The notes under the pieces: generated by a model | Seen by the model: the letters and a program-made list of their open reading frames with translations, nothing else | The model's database searches: none | What the model was told of the DNA's origin: nothing | Source: Pseudomonadota bacterium | GTDB taxonomy: Bacteria > Pseudomonadota > Alphaproteobacteria > Rhodospirillales > 2-02-FULL-58-16 | Reading direction: 5' to 3' | NCBI GenBank assembly: GCA_022572335.1 | Contig: JACZWD010000097.1 | Span: 1-9,613 of the forward strand | DNA: 9,613 bases | In this document: positions 1-8,379 of the stretch, piece by piece | Layout: each line of letters begins with the position of its first letter | Position numbering within the stretch: the first letter of the stretch is position 1 | Position numbers and translations under genes: made by a program

Positions 1-17
1 GCATCGCGAAGCGTGCG

Positions 18-110
18 CGACGCCGTCCGAAAGCCTTGGTAAGCCGCCGTTGCGGTCGCGTATGCGGCCCGTCGGAGGGCGTCGAAAAGTTTTGACGATG
101 CACCGCATCG
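18..110 (+). promoter_or_regulatory. Structured leader upstream of rnc (several inverted repeats)
   Basis: Three inverted repeats are visible. CGACGCCGTCCGA at 18-30 is complementary to 72-84 with one mismatch in 13. Inside it, CCGC-CGTT-GCGG (44-55) forms a perfect tetraloop hairpin. CGATGC-ACC-GCATCG (96-110) is a second perfect hairpin. GCATCG also occurs at 1-6, so 96-101 could pair with either copy. E. coli rnc mRNA carries a 5' stem-loop that RNase III cleaves to regulate itself; assigning the same role here is inference. It could instead be the terminator or tail of an upstream gene cut off by the window. Bases 111-189 show nothing I can assign except the weak ribosome site of rnc. Confidence 0.4.
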
Positions 111-189
111 CCGGCAACTTTCCTCCTACCCGACGAGCCGCCTACGCGATCTCTATGAGTCATGATCAGCGCTCCTTGGTATAGGTGCC

Positions 190-894
190 ATGGGCGGCGG
201 GCGTGATCCGCTCGAGAAAATCCTGGAGCGGCGTTTCATCCGGCCGGACCTCCTGAGGCAGGCGCTCACCCATTCCAGCGCGGCACGCAGCCGGTCGGAC
301 CGTTGGGTATCCAACGAACGGATGGAATTCCTCGGCGACCGGGTGCTCGGGCTGGTGGCGGCCCGCCTGATATACGAACGCTTTCCCGACGAAGAGGAAG
401 GGGCGCTGGCCCGCCGCCATGCGGCGCTGGTCAGGCGCGAGGCCCTGGCGCGGGTGGCCGAACGGATCGGTCTTGGCGATCACCTTGTCATGTCGCGTGG
501 CGAGGCGGAGGCGGGAGGGCGCAGGAATCCCAGTCTCCTGGCCGACGCCTGCGAGGCGGTGATCGCCGCCCTTTACCTGGACGGCGGCCTGGACGCGGCG
601 CACGCGTTCATCCACCGCCATTGGGAACCGCTCATGGAAGAGGAGTCGAGTCCGCCCCAGGACGCCAAGACGGCGCTCCAGGAATGGGCCCAGGCCCATG
701 GCCTTGCCCTGCCGGCGTACGTCGAGACCGGACGCAAGGGCCCGCCCCACGCGCCGGTCTTTACGATCCAGGTGTCCTTGGAAGGGCTGGGTACGGTCAC
801 CGCCTCGGGGCCGTCCAAGCGCGCCGCCCAACAGGTCGCCGCCGAGGCGATGCTGGACAAGGTGACCGCCGGGGCGGACGGGGCAGGCGAATGA
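190..894 (+). CDS. rnc: Ribonuclease III
   Basis: This 234-residue protein is RNase III, the Mg2+-dependent endonuclease that cuts double-stranded RNA in rRNA precursors and some mRNAs; it acts as a cytoplasmic dimer. The family signature NERMEFLGDRVL is at residues 42-53, with catalytic E46 and D50. The second acidic pair lies in DACEAVIAALYLDGG (D119 and E122). A double-stranded-RNA-binding domain spans about residues 158-226, starting DAKTALQEWAQ and ending with the SKRAAQQVAAEAML helix. Length fits the family (E. coli 226 aa). The ATG at 190 is the only usable start because an in-frame TGA lies at 163-165; its ribosome site (AGGTG, very close) is weak. The TGA stop overlaps the era ATG in ATGA, implying translational coupling. 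Confidence 0.97.
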   Translation: MGGGRDPLEKILERRFIRPDLLRQALTHSSAARSRSDRWVSNERMEFLGDRVLGLVAARLIYERFPDEEEGALARRHAALVRREALARVAERIGLGDHLVMSRGEAEAGGRRNPSLLADACEAVIAALYLDGGLDAAHAFIHRHWEPLMEEESSPPQDAKTALQEWAQAHGLALPAYVETGRKGPPHAPVFTIQVSLEGLGTVTASGPSKRAAQQVAAEAMLDKVTAGADGAGE

Positions 895-1814
895 CCGCCG
901 AACGTGCCGCCCGCTGCGGCCTTATCGCCATCGTCGGCGCCCCCAACGTGGGCAAGTCCACGCTTGTCAACTATCTTGTCGGCGCCAAGGTGTCCATCGT
1001 CTCGCCCAAGGCGCAGACCACACGCACCCGCGTCCTCGGCATCCGCATGGAAGGGGACGCCCAGCTCGTCCTCGTCGACACGCCGGGCATCTTCCAGCCC
1101 CGGCGGCGGTTGGACCGGGCCATGGTGGCCGCTGCCTGGGACGGCGCCGCGCACGCCGACGCCATCGTCCTCCTGGTCGACAGCGCCAAGGGCCTGGACG
1201 CCGACACCCGGCGCATCATCGACGGCATCAAAAGACACGCGGCGGAGGGGAGGGGAGCGCGCGAGGTCATCCTCGCCCTCAACAAGGTGGACCGGGTGAA
1301 GAAGCCAGGGTTGTTAAAGCTGGCCGCGGCGCTCAACGAAGAGAGCCTGTTCACCGAGACCTTCATGATTTCGGCGACCACCGGCGACGGCGTCGCCGAC
1401 CTCATGGCCTACCTTGCGGCCCGGGTCCCGGAAGGGCCGTGGCTGTTCCCCGAGGACCAGATCTCGGACATGCCCCAACGCCTGCTCGCCGCCGAGATCA
1501 CCCGCGAGAAACTTTATCTGCAGCTTCGCCAGGAGCTCCCCTACGCGGCCACCGTGGAGTCCGAGAGCTGGCGGGAGAACGAGGACGGCAGCATCCGCAT
1601 CGACCAGGTCGTCTACGTCGAACGCCCCACCCAGAAAGGCATCGTTCTCGGCAAGGGCGGGGCGCGGATCAAGTCCCTCGGCGAGGCGGCGCGCAAGGAA
1701 CTGGAAGAGATCTTCGGCTGCCGGGTCCACCTGTTCCTGTTCGTCAAGGTCCGTCAGCACTGGGGCGAGGACAGGGAGCGCTACCGCGACTGGGGCCTGG
1801 ACTTCGACGCCTGA
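891..1814 (+). CDS. era: GTPase Era
   Basis: This 307-residue protein is Era, a GTPase that binds the 3' end of 16S rRNA through a KH domain and acts in 30S ribosome maturation. GTPase motifs appear in order: G1 GAPNVGKST (residues 16-24), G3 DTPG (63-66), G4 NKVD (131-134) and G5 SATTGDG (161-167). The C-terminal KH domain holds GKGG at 254-257 followed by the helix ending in FGCRVHLFLFVKVR. Size matches E. coli Era (301 aa). The frame stays open upstream to 303 inside rnc, but homology begins with RCGLIAIVGAPN, and the ATG at 891 has GGGGCAGG just ahead and overlaps the rnc stop. It is presumably cotranscribed with rnc and probably recO. Confidence 0.97.
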   Translation: MTAERAARCGLIAIVGAPNVGKSTLVNYLVGAKVSIVSPKAQTTRTRVLGIRMEGDAQLVLVDTPGIFQPRRRLDRAMVAAAWDGAAHADAIVLLVDSAKGLDADTRRIIDGIKRHAAEGRGAREVILALNKVDRVKKPGLLKLAAALNEESLFTETFMISATTGDGVADLMAYLAARVPEGPWLFPEDQISDMPQRLLAAEITREKLYLQLRQELPYAATVESESWRENEDGSIRIDQVVYVERPTQKGIVLGKGGARIKSLGEAARKELEEIFGCRVHLFLFVKVRQHWGEDRERYRDWGLDFDA

Positions 1815-1869
1815 ACGGGGGTGCGCGAAATCGTGAAAGGGAGTACTGGCCTTCGGGTAAACTCGTGCC

Positions 1870-2595
1870 ATGGAGTGGAACGACGCAGGGATCGTGCTTT
1901 CCGCCCGCAAGCACGGGGAGACCTCGGCCATCCTCACCCTGCTGACCCGGGCCCACGGTCTCCATGCCGGGCTGGTGCGGGGCGGGGCGGGGAAACGGGC
2001 ACGCGGCGTCCTGCAACCGGGCAACCGGGTTGAGGCCCGCTGGCGCGCCCGGTTGTCCGAGCATCTGGGCACGTTCACCTGCGAACTGACCGCTACCTTC
2101 GCCGCCGCCCTGCTCGACGATCCGCCGCGCCTGGCGGGGCTGAGCGCCGCCTGCGCCGTCGTCGAGGCGGCCCTGCCCGAGCGCCAGCCCCACGCCGCCG
2201 TGTTCGACGGGCTGGCGGCGTTTCTCGGGGCCCTGGGGAGCGATGCCTGGCCGTCCGCCTATGTCAAGTGGGAGCTGGGCCTGCTCCGGGAACTGGGCTT
2301 CGGCCTCGACCTCAGCCGGTGCGCCGCCACCGGGCAGACCGACCAACTGGCCTACGTGTCGCCCAAGTCCGGGCGCGCCGTTTCCCGGGCGGCGGCGGAG
2401 CCGTACAAGGCCAGGCTTCTGCCGCTGCCGCCCTTTTTGCTCGCCGAGGGGGAGGCGGGGGACGCCGGCCAGGTGGCGGACGGGCTGAGGCTCACCGGCT
2501 ACTTCCTGGACCGCCACGTGTTCGGCCAGCGCGACCGTCCGCCGCCGCCGGCGCGGCTGCGCCTGGCCGGGCGGCTGGGGCGCACGGGTCGCTAA
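1870..2595 (+). CDS. recO: DNA repair protein RecO
   Basis: This 241-residue protein is RecO, a mediator of the RecF pathway that with RecR loads RecA onto SSB-coated single-stranded DNA and anneals strands. The N-terminal OB-fold is recognisable from MEWNDAGIVLSARKHGET, then TLLTRAHGLHAGLVRGG and the GNRVEARWRARL strand. The helical C-terminal part contains YVKWELGLLRELGFGLDLSRC followed by AYVSPKSGRAVS, a pattern I associate with alphaproteobacterial RecO. Length matches E. coli RecO (242 aa). It lies 55 bp after era with no obvious terminator, so it is likely in the same operon. The Shine-Dalgarno is poor. It converges on the cyclase gene with a 22-bp gap (2596-2617), where no hairpin is visible. 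Confidence 0.94.
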   Translation: MEWNDAGIVLSARKHGETSAILTLLTRAHGLHAGLVRGGAGKRARGVLQPGNRVEARWRARLSEHLGTFTCELTATFAAALLDDPPRLAGLSAACAVVEAALPERQPHAAVFDGLAAFLGALGSDAWPSAYVKWELGLLRELGFGLDLSRCAATGQTDQLAYVSPKSGRAVSRAAAEPYKARLLPLPPFLLAEGEAGDAGQVADGLRLTGYFLDRHVFGQRDRPPPPARLRLAGRLGRTGR

Positions 2596-2617
2596 TTCTG
2601 GGCGACACGCGCCGCCG

Positions 2618-4519
2618 TCATTTCAAACCCGCCTTGCGCAGGCCTTCGATGTAGCGTTCCAGGTCCGCCGGGTTCTTATACATCGCCTTGCCGCGTTCGC
2701 CGGCGAGGGAGAAGTCGGGAAGCAGGGTCAGGGTCTCCCCCACTTCCCATTCGGCGTCCGCGGTCCGGCCCAGGTGGCCATACGTCGCCGCCAGGGTCAT
2801 GTGGCCGCCGGGAAAGTGGGGGTTGCGCTCGATGACCCTCTCGAACGCCGTGGCCGCCTCGGCGTACCGCCCCATCAGAAAGTAGGCGTGGCCCACATTC
2901 CAGACATAGAAGAACGGATGGTGGGGGTTCAGGCGCATGGCCTTCCGTATCGCCTTCAGGCCATCTTCGGGCCGACCGGCATAGGTAAGGGAAATCGCCA
3001 ACGAGGCGTAGCCGTCCGCATAGTTGGGGTCGAGCCCGATGGATTTGCGATCCGCGGCAATCGATTCGTCGTGCCGCCTATGCCGCAGGTAGATGTTGGA
3101 GAGGGCAAAGTGGACCTCGCGCACGGTATCGTCCAACGCCAACCCGTTCCGCGCGAACTCCAGCCCCCGCGCGAGGGCGGCCTCCGGCGCGTCCGTCCAT
3201 CCAAAGGTGACGTCCATTCCATGGGTCAGGGCGACGTCCGCGTAGGCCCGCGCGTACCGCGGGTCGAGGGCGATGGCCTTCTCGAACAGCACCCGCGCCT
3301 CCGCGTTGGTCTCCCGCGTGAAGCGCCGGAACAGTTCGAGCCCGCGCAGCAGGGTGTCGTAGGCCTCGGGGCTCGCCACGGCCGCCCGGCTCAGGCGTTG
3401 CCGTTCGTCCACCGTCAGCTTGATCGCCAGGGCGGCGACGATTTTCGCCGTGACCTCGTCCTGCAAGGCGAAGATTTCCGTCAGCTCCCGATCGTAGCGC
3501 GCCGCCCACAGGTGCCGTCCGGTAACGGCGTCGACGAGTTGCGCGTTGATCCGAATGCGGTTGCCGGACTTGCGGACGCTGCCTTCCAGGACATACTGCA
3601 CCCCCAACTCACGGGCCACCTGCTGCACCTTCACCGGCTTGCCCTTGTAGGTGAACACCGAGTTGCGGGCGATGACGAACAGGCCCGGCACCTGCGACAG
3701 ATCGGTGATCAGGTCTTCCGTGATGCCGTCGCTGAAATATTCCTGCTCGGGATCGCCGCTCATGTTGTTGAACGGCAGCACGGCGATGGAGGGCTGGTCG
3801 GGGGGCGCCAGCGCGGCCATCTCCGTGGCATGGATGTCCGCGTCCGGCGGTGAGGGACGCGGGTAAAGATACCACGCGGCGACGACGGCGGCGACAGCCA
3901 ACGCGGCCGCGATGCCCGCCACGGCCCATACCTTTCTTCGGCCGGGCGCAATCCTCCGGCCCGGCGCACTGGGCGCGGGCGCGGCGCCCGTTTGCGGAGT
4001 CATCCGGTACGTCCGCACCGGCTCGGCCACGTTCTTGACCCTCTGCTCGCCCAGGTCCTCCCAGGAGAAGTCCAGTTTGCCGCGGACCTGCTCGTGGACC
4101 GCGCCCGAGATGGCAACGCCGCCCGGCTCGGCCAGGGACTCCAGGCGGGCGGCGATGTTGACTCCGTCCCCGTAGATATCCTCGTCGTCGGACATGATGT
4201 CGCAGAGGTTGACGCCCATGCGGAACCGCATGCGACGGTCTTCGGGCACGTCCGCATTGCGCCGCGCCATCTCCGACTGCATGGCGATGGCGCAGCGCAC
4301 GGCGTCGAGTACGCTGGGAAATTCGGCGAGAAACCCGTCGCCCGTATGCTTGACGATGCGGCCCTCGTAGCCGGCGATCGTCGGGTCGATCAGTTCCTTG
4401 CGGTGCGACCACCACGCCTCCATGGTGGCGTCCTCGTCCGCCCCCATCATGCGGGTGTAGCCCGCCACGTCGGCGGCGATGACGGCGACGAGTTTGCGTT
4501 TCAGATGCTGCGGCTGCAT
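2618..4519 (-). CDS. Class III adenylate/guanylate cyclase with TM helix, TolB-like domain and TPR repeats
   Basis: The protein has 633 residues. Residues about 7-175 form a class III cyclase homology domain. Metal-binding aspartates D17 (AADVAGYT) and D61 (HTGDGFLAEF), adenine-recognising K57 and D114 (DIYGDGVN), and transition-state N121 and R125 (VNIAARLES) are all present, so it should be active, most likely making cAMP. A proline/alanine linker precedes one membrane helix (about 197-219). Residues about 244-365 resemble the TolB N-terminal domain (IAVLPFNNMSGDPEQEYFSDGITEDL), and several TPR-type repeats fill about 385-610. The cyclase should face the cytoplasm and the TolB/TPR part the periplasm. 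The ATG at 4519 has AAAGGGGG nine bases upstream; the frame is open to 4792 but that part looks non-coding. Similar multidomain cyclases are common in alphaproteobacteria; the sensed signal is unknown. It is opposite in strand to its neighbours. Confidence 0.9.
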   Translation of the reverse strand: MQPQHLKRKLVAVIAADVAGYTRMMGADEDATMEAWWSHRKELIDPTIAGYEGRIVKHTGDGFLAEFPSVLDAVRCAIAMQSEMARRNADVPEDRRMRFRMGVNLCDIMSDDEDIYGDGVNIAARLESLAEPGGVAISGAVHEQVRGKLDFSWEDLGEQRVKNVAEPVRTYRMTPQTGAAPAPSAPGRRIAPGRRKVWAVAGIAAALAVAAVVAAWYLYPRPSPPDADIHATEMAALAPPDQPSIAVLPFNNMSGDPEQEYFSDGITEDLITDLSQVPGLFVIARNSVFTYKGKPVKVQQVARELGVQYVLEGSVRKSGNRIRINAQLVDAVTGRHLWAARYDRELTEIFALQDEVTAKIVAALAIKLTVDERQRLSRAAVASPEAYDTLLRGLELFRRFTRETNAEARVLFEKAIALDPRYARAYADVALTHGMDVTFGWTDAPEAALARGLEFARNGLALDDTVREVHFALSNIYLRHRRHDESIAADRKSIGLDPNYADGYASLAISLTYAGRPEDGLKAIRKAMRLNPHHPFFYVWNVGHAYFLMGRYAEAATAFERVIERNPHFPGGHMTLAATYGHLGRTADAEWEVGETLTLLPDFSLAGERGKAMYKNPADLERYIEGLRKAGLK

Positions 4520-4647
4520 CGGCGCCCGCCCCCTTTCGCCGGCCGTCGACCACCCAAGACAACGAATTCGCCGACGGCCAAACGGGGTCCCGAACATGCG
4601 ATGGGCCGCCGGGTGCGCAACGCTAGCACGAAATCCTATCAGCGGCC

Positions 4648-4677
4648 ACCGGGGGATACGAGAGGTGTCCCCCCGGT
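4648..4677. repeat. GC-rich inverted repeat (hairpin)
   Basis: ACCGGGGG (4648-4655) is exactly complementary to CCCCCGGT (4670-4677). The stem continues as ATAC (4656-4659) against GTGT (4665-4668) with one G-T wobble, one bulged C (4669) and a GAGAG loop. No T-run follows on either strand, so it is not a typical intrinsic terminator. It could be a leader structure of the cyclase transcript or a dispersed palindromic element. Confidence 0.5.
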
Positions 4678-4870
4678 TACGGTATGCGGGGGACGCGCCC
4701 GCCGGCCTCCGGCACCGCGGGTGATTGGCGGAAATCCCGGACGCCGCGGCGGCCACGGTGGCGCCGGGAATTGGAAAAACGCGCGACGCCATCCCATCTG
4801 TTCCGAAGCCGCCATTAACGCGCGCGGGATGGCCGGCGAAGACACGCGATTCCGCGTCAAACGCGACGGA

Positions 4871-4898
4871 TTGACCATTCCGCGGGATGGGATACTAT
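4871..4898 (+). promoter_or_regulatory. Putative sigma-70-type promoter for parC
   Basis: TTGACC (4871-4876) resembles a -35 box, and TACTAT (4893-4898) lies 16 bp later within the AT-rich run GATACTATATCTAG, in an otherwise GC-rich spacer. The position, about 40 bp upstream of the parC ATG, is right. The -10 match is only 4 of 6, so other registers in the same AT-rich stretch are possible. Confidence 0.45.
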
Positions 4899-4938
4899 AT
4901 CTAGTAGCTGACCCGGCATTGACGGACCAGGGACCACC

Positions 4939-7173
<2,235 letters not shown>

Positions 7174-7185
7174 TCGGCATGGGCG

Positions 7186-7210
7186 AAGTCACGACGGGTC
7201 GTTTTGACTT
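7186..7210. terminator. Possible bidirectional terminator between parC and bpt
   Basis: AAGTCA (7186-7191) and TGACTT (7205-7210) are perfectly complementary. Inside, CGA/TCG flank a CGGG loop, with a TTT bulge on the 3' side. It lies in the 43-bp convergent gap just after the parC stop and just beyond the bpt stop, where a shared terminator is expected. The stem is short and the T-rich part is inside the structure, so the call is weak. Confidence 0.3.
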
Positions 7211-7216
7211 TGTGTC

Positions 7217-7966
7217 CTACGGCGCCGGCGCCTTTCCCCAATCCCCCGGCCGCAGGGGCCGCCATCCCTCCGGCGTGTATCCCTCGAGGGGCTGGAAGCT
7301 GGCCTTGTAGGACATCTTCGCGCAGCCAGCGACCCAGAAGCCCAGATACACATACGGGAGACCCAGGGCCCTCGCCCGTTCGACCATCCACAGGACCATG
7401 TAGGTCCCGAGGCTGCGCCGGGCGAGCGCCGGGTCGAAAAAACTGTAGACCGCCGACAGCCCGCTACCGAGACGGTCCACGACGCAGGTCCCGAGCAGGC
7501 TGCGGTCGGGGTCGCGGAATTCCATGATCGCGGTATCCACGGGGTTGTCTTCGACCAGCGCCCGGTAGTCGAGAAGGTCCATCCTGGCCATTGCGCCGTC
7601 GGCGTGCCGGGAATTCTGGTAGGCGGCGAACAGGGCAAACTGTTCTTCCGTGGCATTGCCGTGCGTCTCTTCCGCCTGGACCGCGGCGTTGATTTTCCAC
7701 ACGCGGCGCTGGGAGCGCGAGGGCGTGAACCCGTCGACGACGATCCGCGCCGCGACGCAGGCCGTGCAATCGGGGCAGGCCGGCGCGTAGGCGATGCCGT
7801 GACTGCGCCGGTATCCGGCCAAGGAGAGCGCGTCATGCAGGGCGGCCACGTCGCGGCCCAGCAGCTCCGTCACCACCCGGCGTTCGACCCGCCCGGGAAG
7901 ATACGGACACGGCAGGGGCGCGGTGGCGAAATAGAACTGGGTGGCGTGAAAGGGTGTGTGCTTCAT
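7217..7966 (-). CDS. bpt: Aspartate/glutamate leucyltransferase (Bpt)
   Basis: This 249-residue protein belongs to the bacterial Ate1-related aminoacyl-tRNA-protein transferases. Bpt enzymes move leucine from Leu-tRNA to N-terminal Asp or Glu, marking proteins for ClpS/ClpAP. The N-terminal signature PCPYLPGR lies at residues 19-26 (C20), followed by the cysteine cluster ACPDCTACVAARI (C64, C67, C70). The C-terminal GNAT-like fold is seen in SLGTYMVLWMVERARALGLPYVYLGFWVAGCAKMSYKASFQPLE. Length is typical. The ATG at 7966 is chosen because conservation starts shortly after it; an in-frame TTG at 8020 would add 18 residues not usual for the family, and neither start has a strong ribosome site. 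It converges on parC, a neighbour often found with this gene in alphaproteobacteria. Confidence 0.93.
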   Translation of the reverse strand: MKHTPFHATQFYFATAPLPCPYLPGRVERRVVTELLGRDVAALHDALSLAGYRRSHGIAYAPACPDCTACVAARIVVDGFTPSRSQRRVWKINAAVQAEETHGNATEEQFALFAAYQNSRHADGAMARMDLLDYRALVEDNPVDTAIMEFRDPDRSLLGTCVVDRLGSGLSAVYSFFDPALARRSLGTYMVLWMVERARALGLPYVYLGFWVAGCAKMSYKASFQPLEGYTPEGWRPLRPGDWGKAPAP

Positions 7967-8040
7967 TTCGGGCAAAGACCAACCGCCGCCGGGCCCCTCC
8001 CAGATAGCATATTTTCCCAATTTTCGGAAACCGCCCGTGT

Positions 8041-8070
8041 TGTACGAGGGCGATCTGTACGAGGGCGATC
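8041..8070. repeat. Perfect 15-bp tandem duplication
   Basis: TGTACGAGGGCGATC is present twice without any difference at 8041-8055 and 8056-8070. It abuts the TAG stop (8070-8072) of the small minus-strand frame and lies in the short gap before bpt. Identical copies suggest a recent replication-slippage duplication. Confidence 0.9.
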
Positions 8071-8285
8071 TAGTCGAAACGCCGCCGGCGCCGGATTTCC
8101 TCCAGGCGCGGACACAACACGGTGGAGTCTTCAGGCGTCTCTCCGGACTGGGTGGTCAGGCCTGATTGGGATTCCTCGAGCAGTTGCTTGCGCCGGATTT
8201 GTTCCAGGCCCGGAAGCAGTTGCCTGGTTTCGACCGGCGCGTCTGCGGCCGGGGCGGAGTTTTTTTGCTGTTTGGCCGGTTGCAT
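8070..8285 (-). CDS. Small hypothetical protein with EIRR-rich repeats
   Basis: I do not recognise this protein. From the ATG at 8285 it gives 71 residues, rich in Gln, Glu, Arg, Ala and Pro, with no signal peptide or membrane segment. It contains PGLEQIRRKQLLEES in the middle and ends with PRLEEIRRRRRFD. The frame stays open upstream to 8447, past the motA stop, and that stretch encodes a third copy, PGLEEIRRKRLRGES (8334-8378). The true product therefore probably starts earlier, but no ATG, GTG or TTG with a ribosome site exists between 8286 and 8447. Possible explanations are a non-standard start coupled to motA, a start missed through an error, or the remnant of a longer gene. The DNA lies 3' of motA on the same strand and could be cotranscribed. 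Confidence 0.4.
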   Translation of the reverse strand: MQPAKQQKNSAPAADAPVETRQLLPGLEQIRRKQLLEESQSGLTTQSGETPEDSTVLCPRLEEIRRRRRFD

Positions 8286-8378
8286 TGCGGCCGCGGCGGG
8301 CTTGCCGTTCGGTGCGCTGGGATTTTTCGGCTCCGATTCCCCGCGGAGCCGCTTGCGCCGGATTTCCTCCAGGCCGGG
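8079..8378 (-). repeat. Three degenerate copies of an 11-codon repeat (P-G-L-E-E-I-R-R-K)
   Basis: The minus strand carries three copies in one reading frame at 8346-8378, 8181-8213 and 8079-8111, spaced 55 and 34 codons apart. Copies 1 and 2 differ at 6 of 33 bases, 4 of them third codon positions. Copy 3 has Arg for Gly and for Lys. Homology between copies 1 and 2 extends four codons further (KRLRGES against KQLLEES). The pattern is compatible with protein-level selection, though the numbers are small and a DNA-level repeat is not excluded. Confidence 0.75.
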
Positions 8379-8379
8379 A

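Larger units (their letters stand above)
4520..4938. promoter_or_regulatory. Divergent intergenic region between cyclase gene and parC
   Basis: These 419 bp separate two divergent starts, so promoters for both genes should lie here. I see no convincing gene: the minus-strand frame continuing from the cyclase to 4792 is low-quality, arginine- and proline-rich sequence without recognisable motifs. The cyclase-proximal end carries that gene's ribosome site (4529-4536). A GC hairpin lies at 4648-4677. The parC-proximal end is locally AT-rich around 4890-4905, unlike the rest, and carries the best promoter candidate. No clear promoter for the cyclase was found. Confidence 0.6.

Noticed and set aside
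1..42. Possible tail of lepB (signal peptidase I), the usual gene before rnc
   Set aside because: The partial frame ends at TAA 40-42, but its 13 residues match nothing recognisable, and other frames are equally uninformative.
303..890. Upstream extension of the Era frame within rnc
   Set aside because: The added sequence is Arg/Gly/Pro-rich shadow of rnc; Era homology starts just after the ATG at 891, which overlaps the rnc stop.
2774..3853. Plus-strand open frame opposite the cyclase/TPR gene
   Set aside because: Shadow of the TPR and TolB-like coding region on the minus strand; no start signal or family motifs.
4520..4792. N-terminal extension of the cyclase by up to 91 residues
   Set aside because: The extension lacks motifs and looks like translated intergenic DNA, while ATG 4519 has a well-spaced AAAGGGGG site and begins the usual cyclase N-terminus.
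7967..8020. TTG start giving bpt 18 extra N-terminal residues
   Set aside because: No ribosome site, and family members begin close to the PCPYLPGR motif as with ATG 7966.
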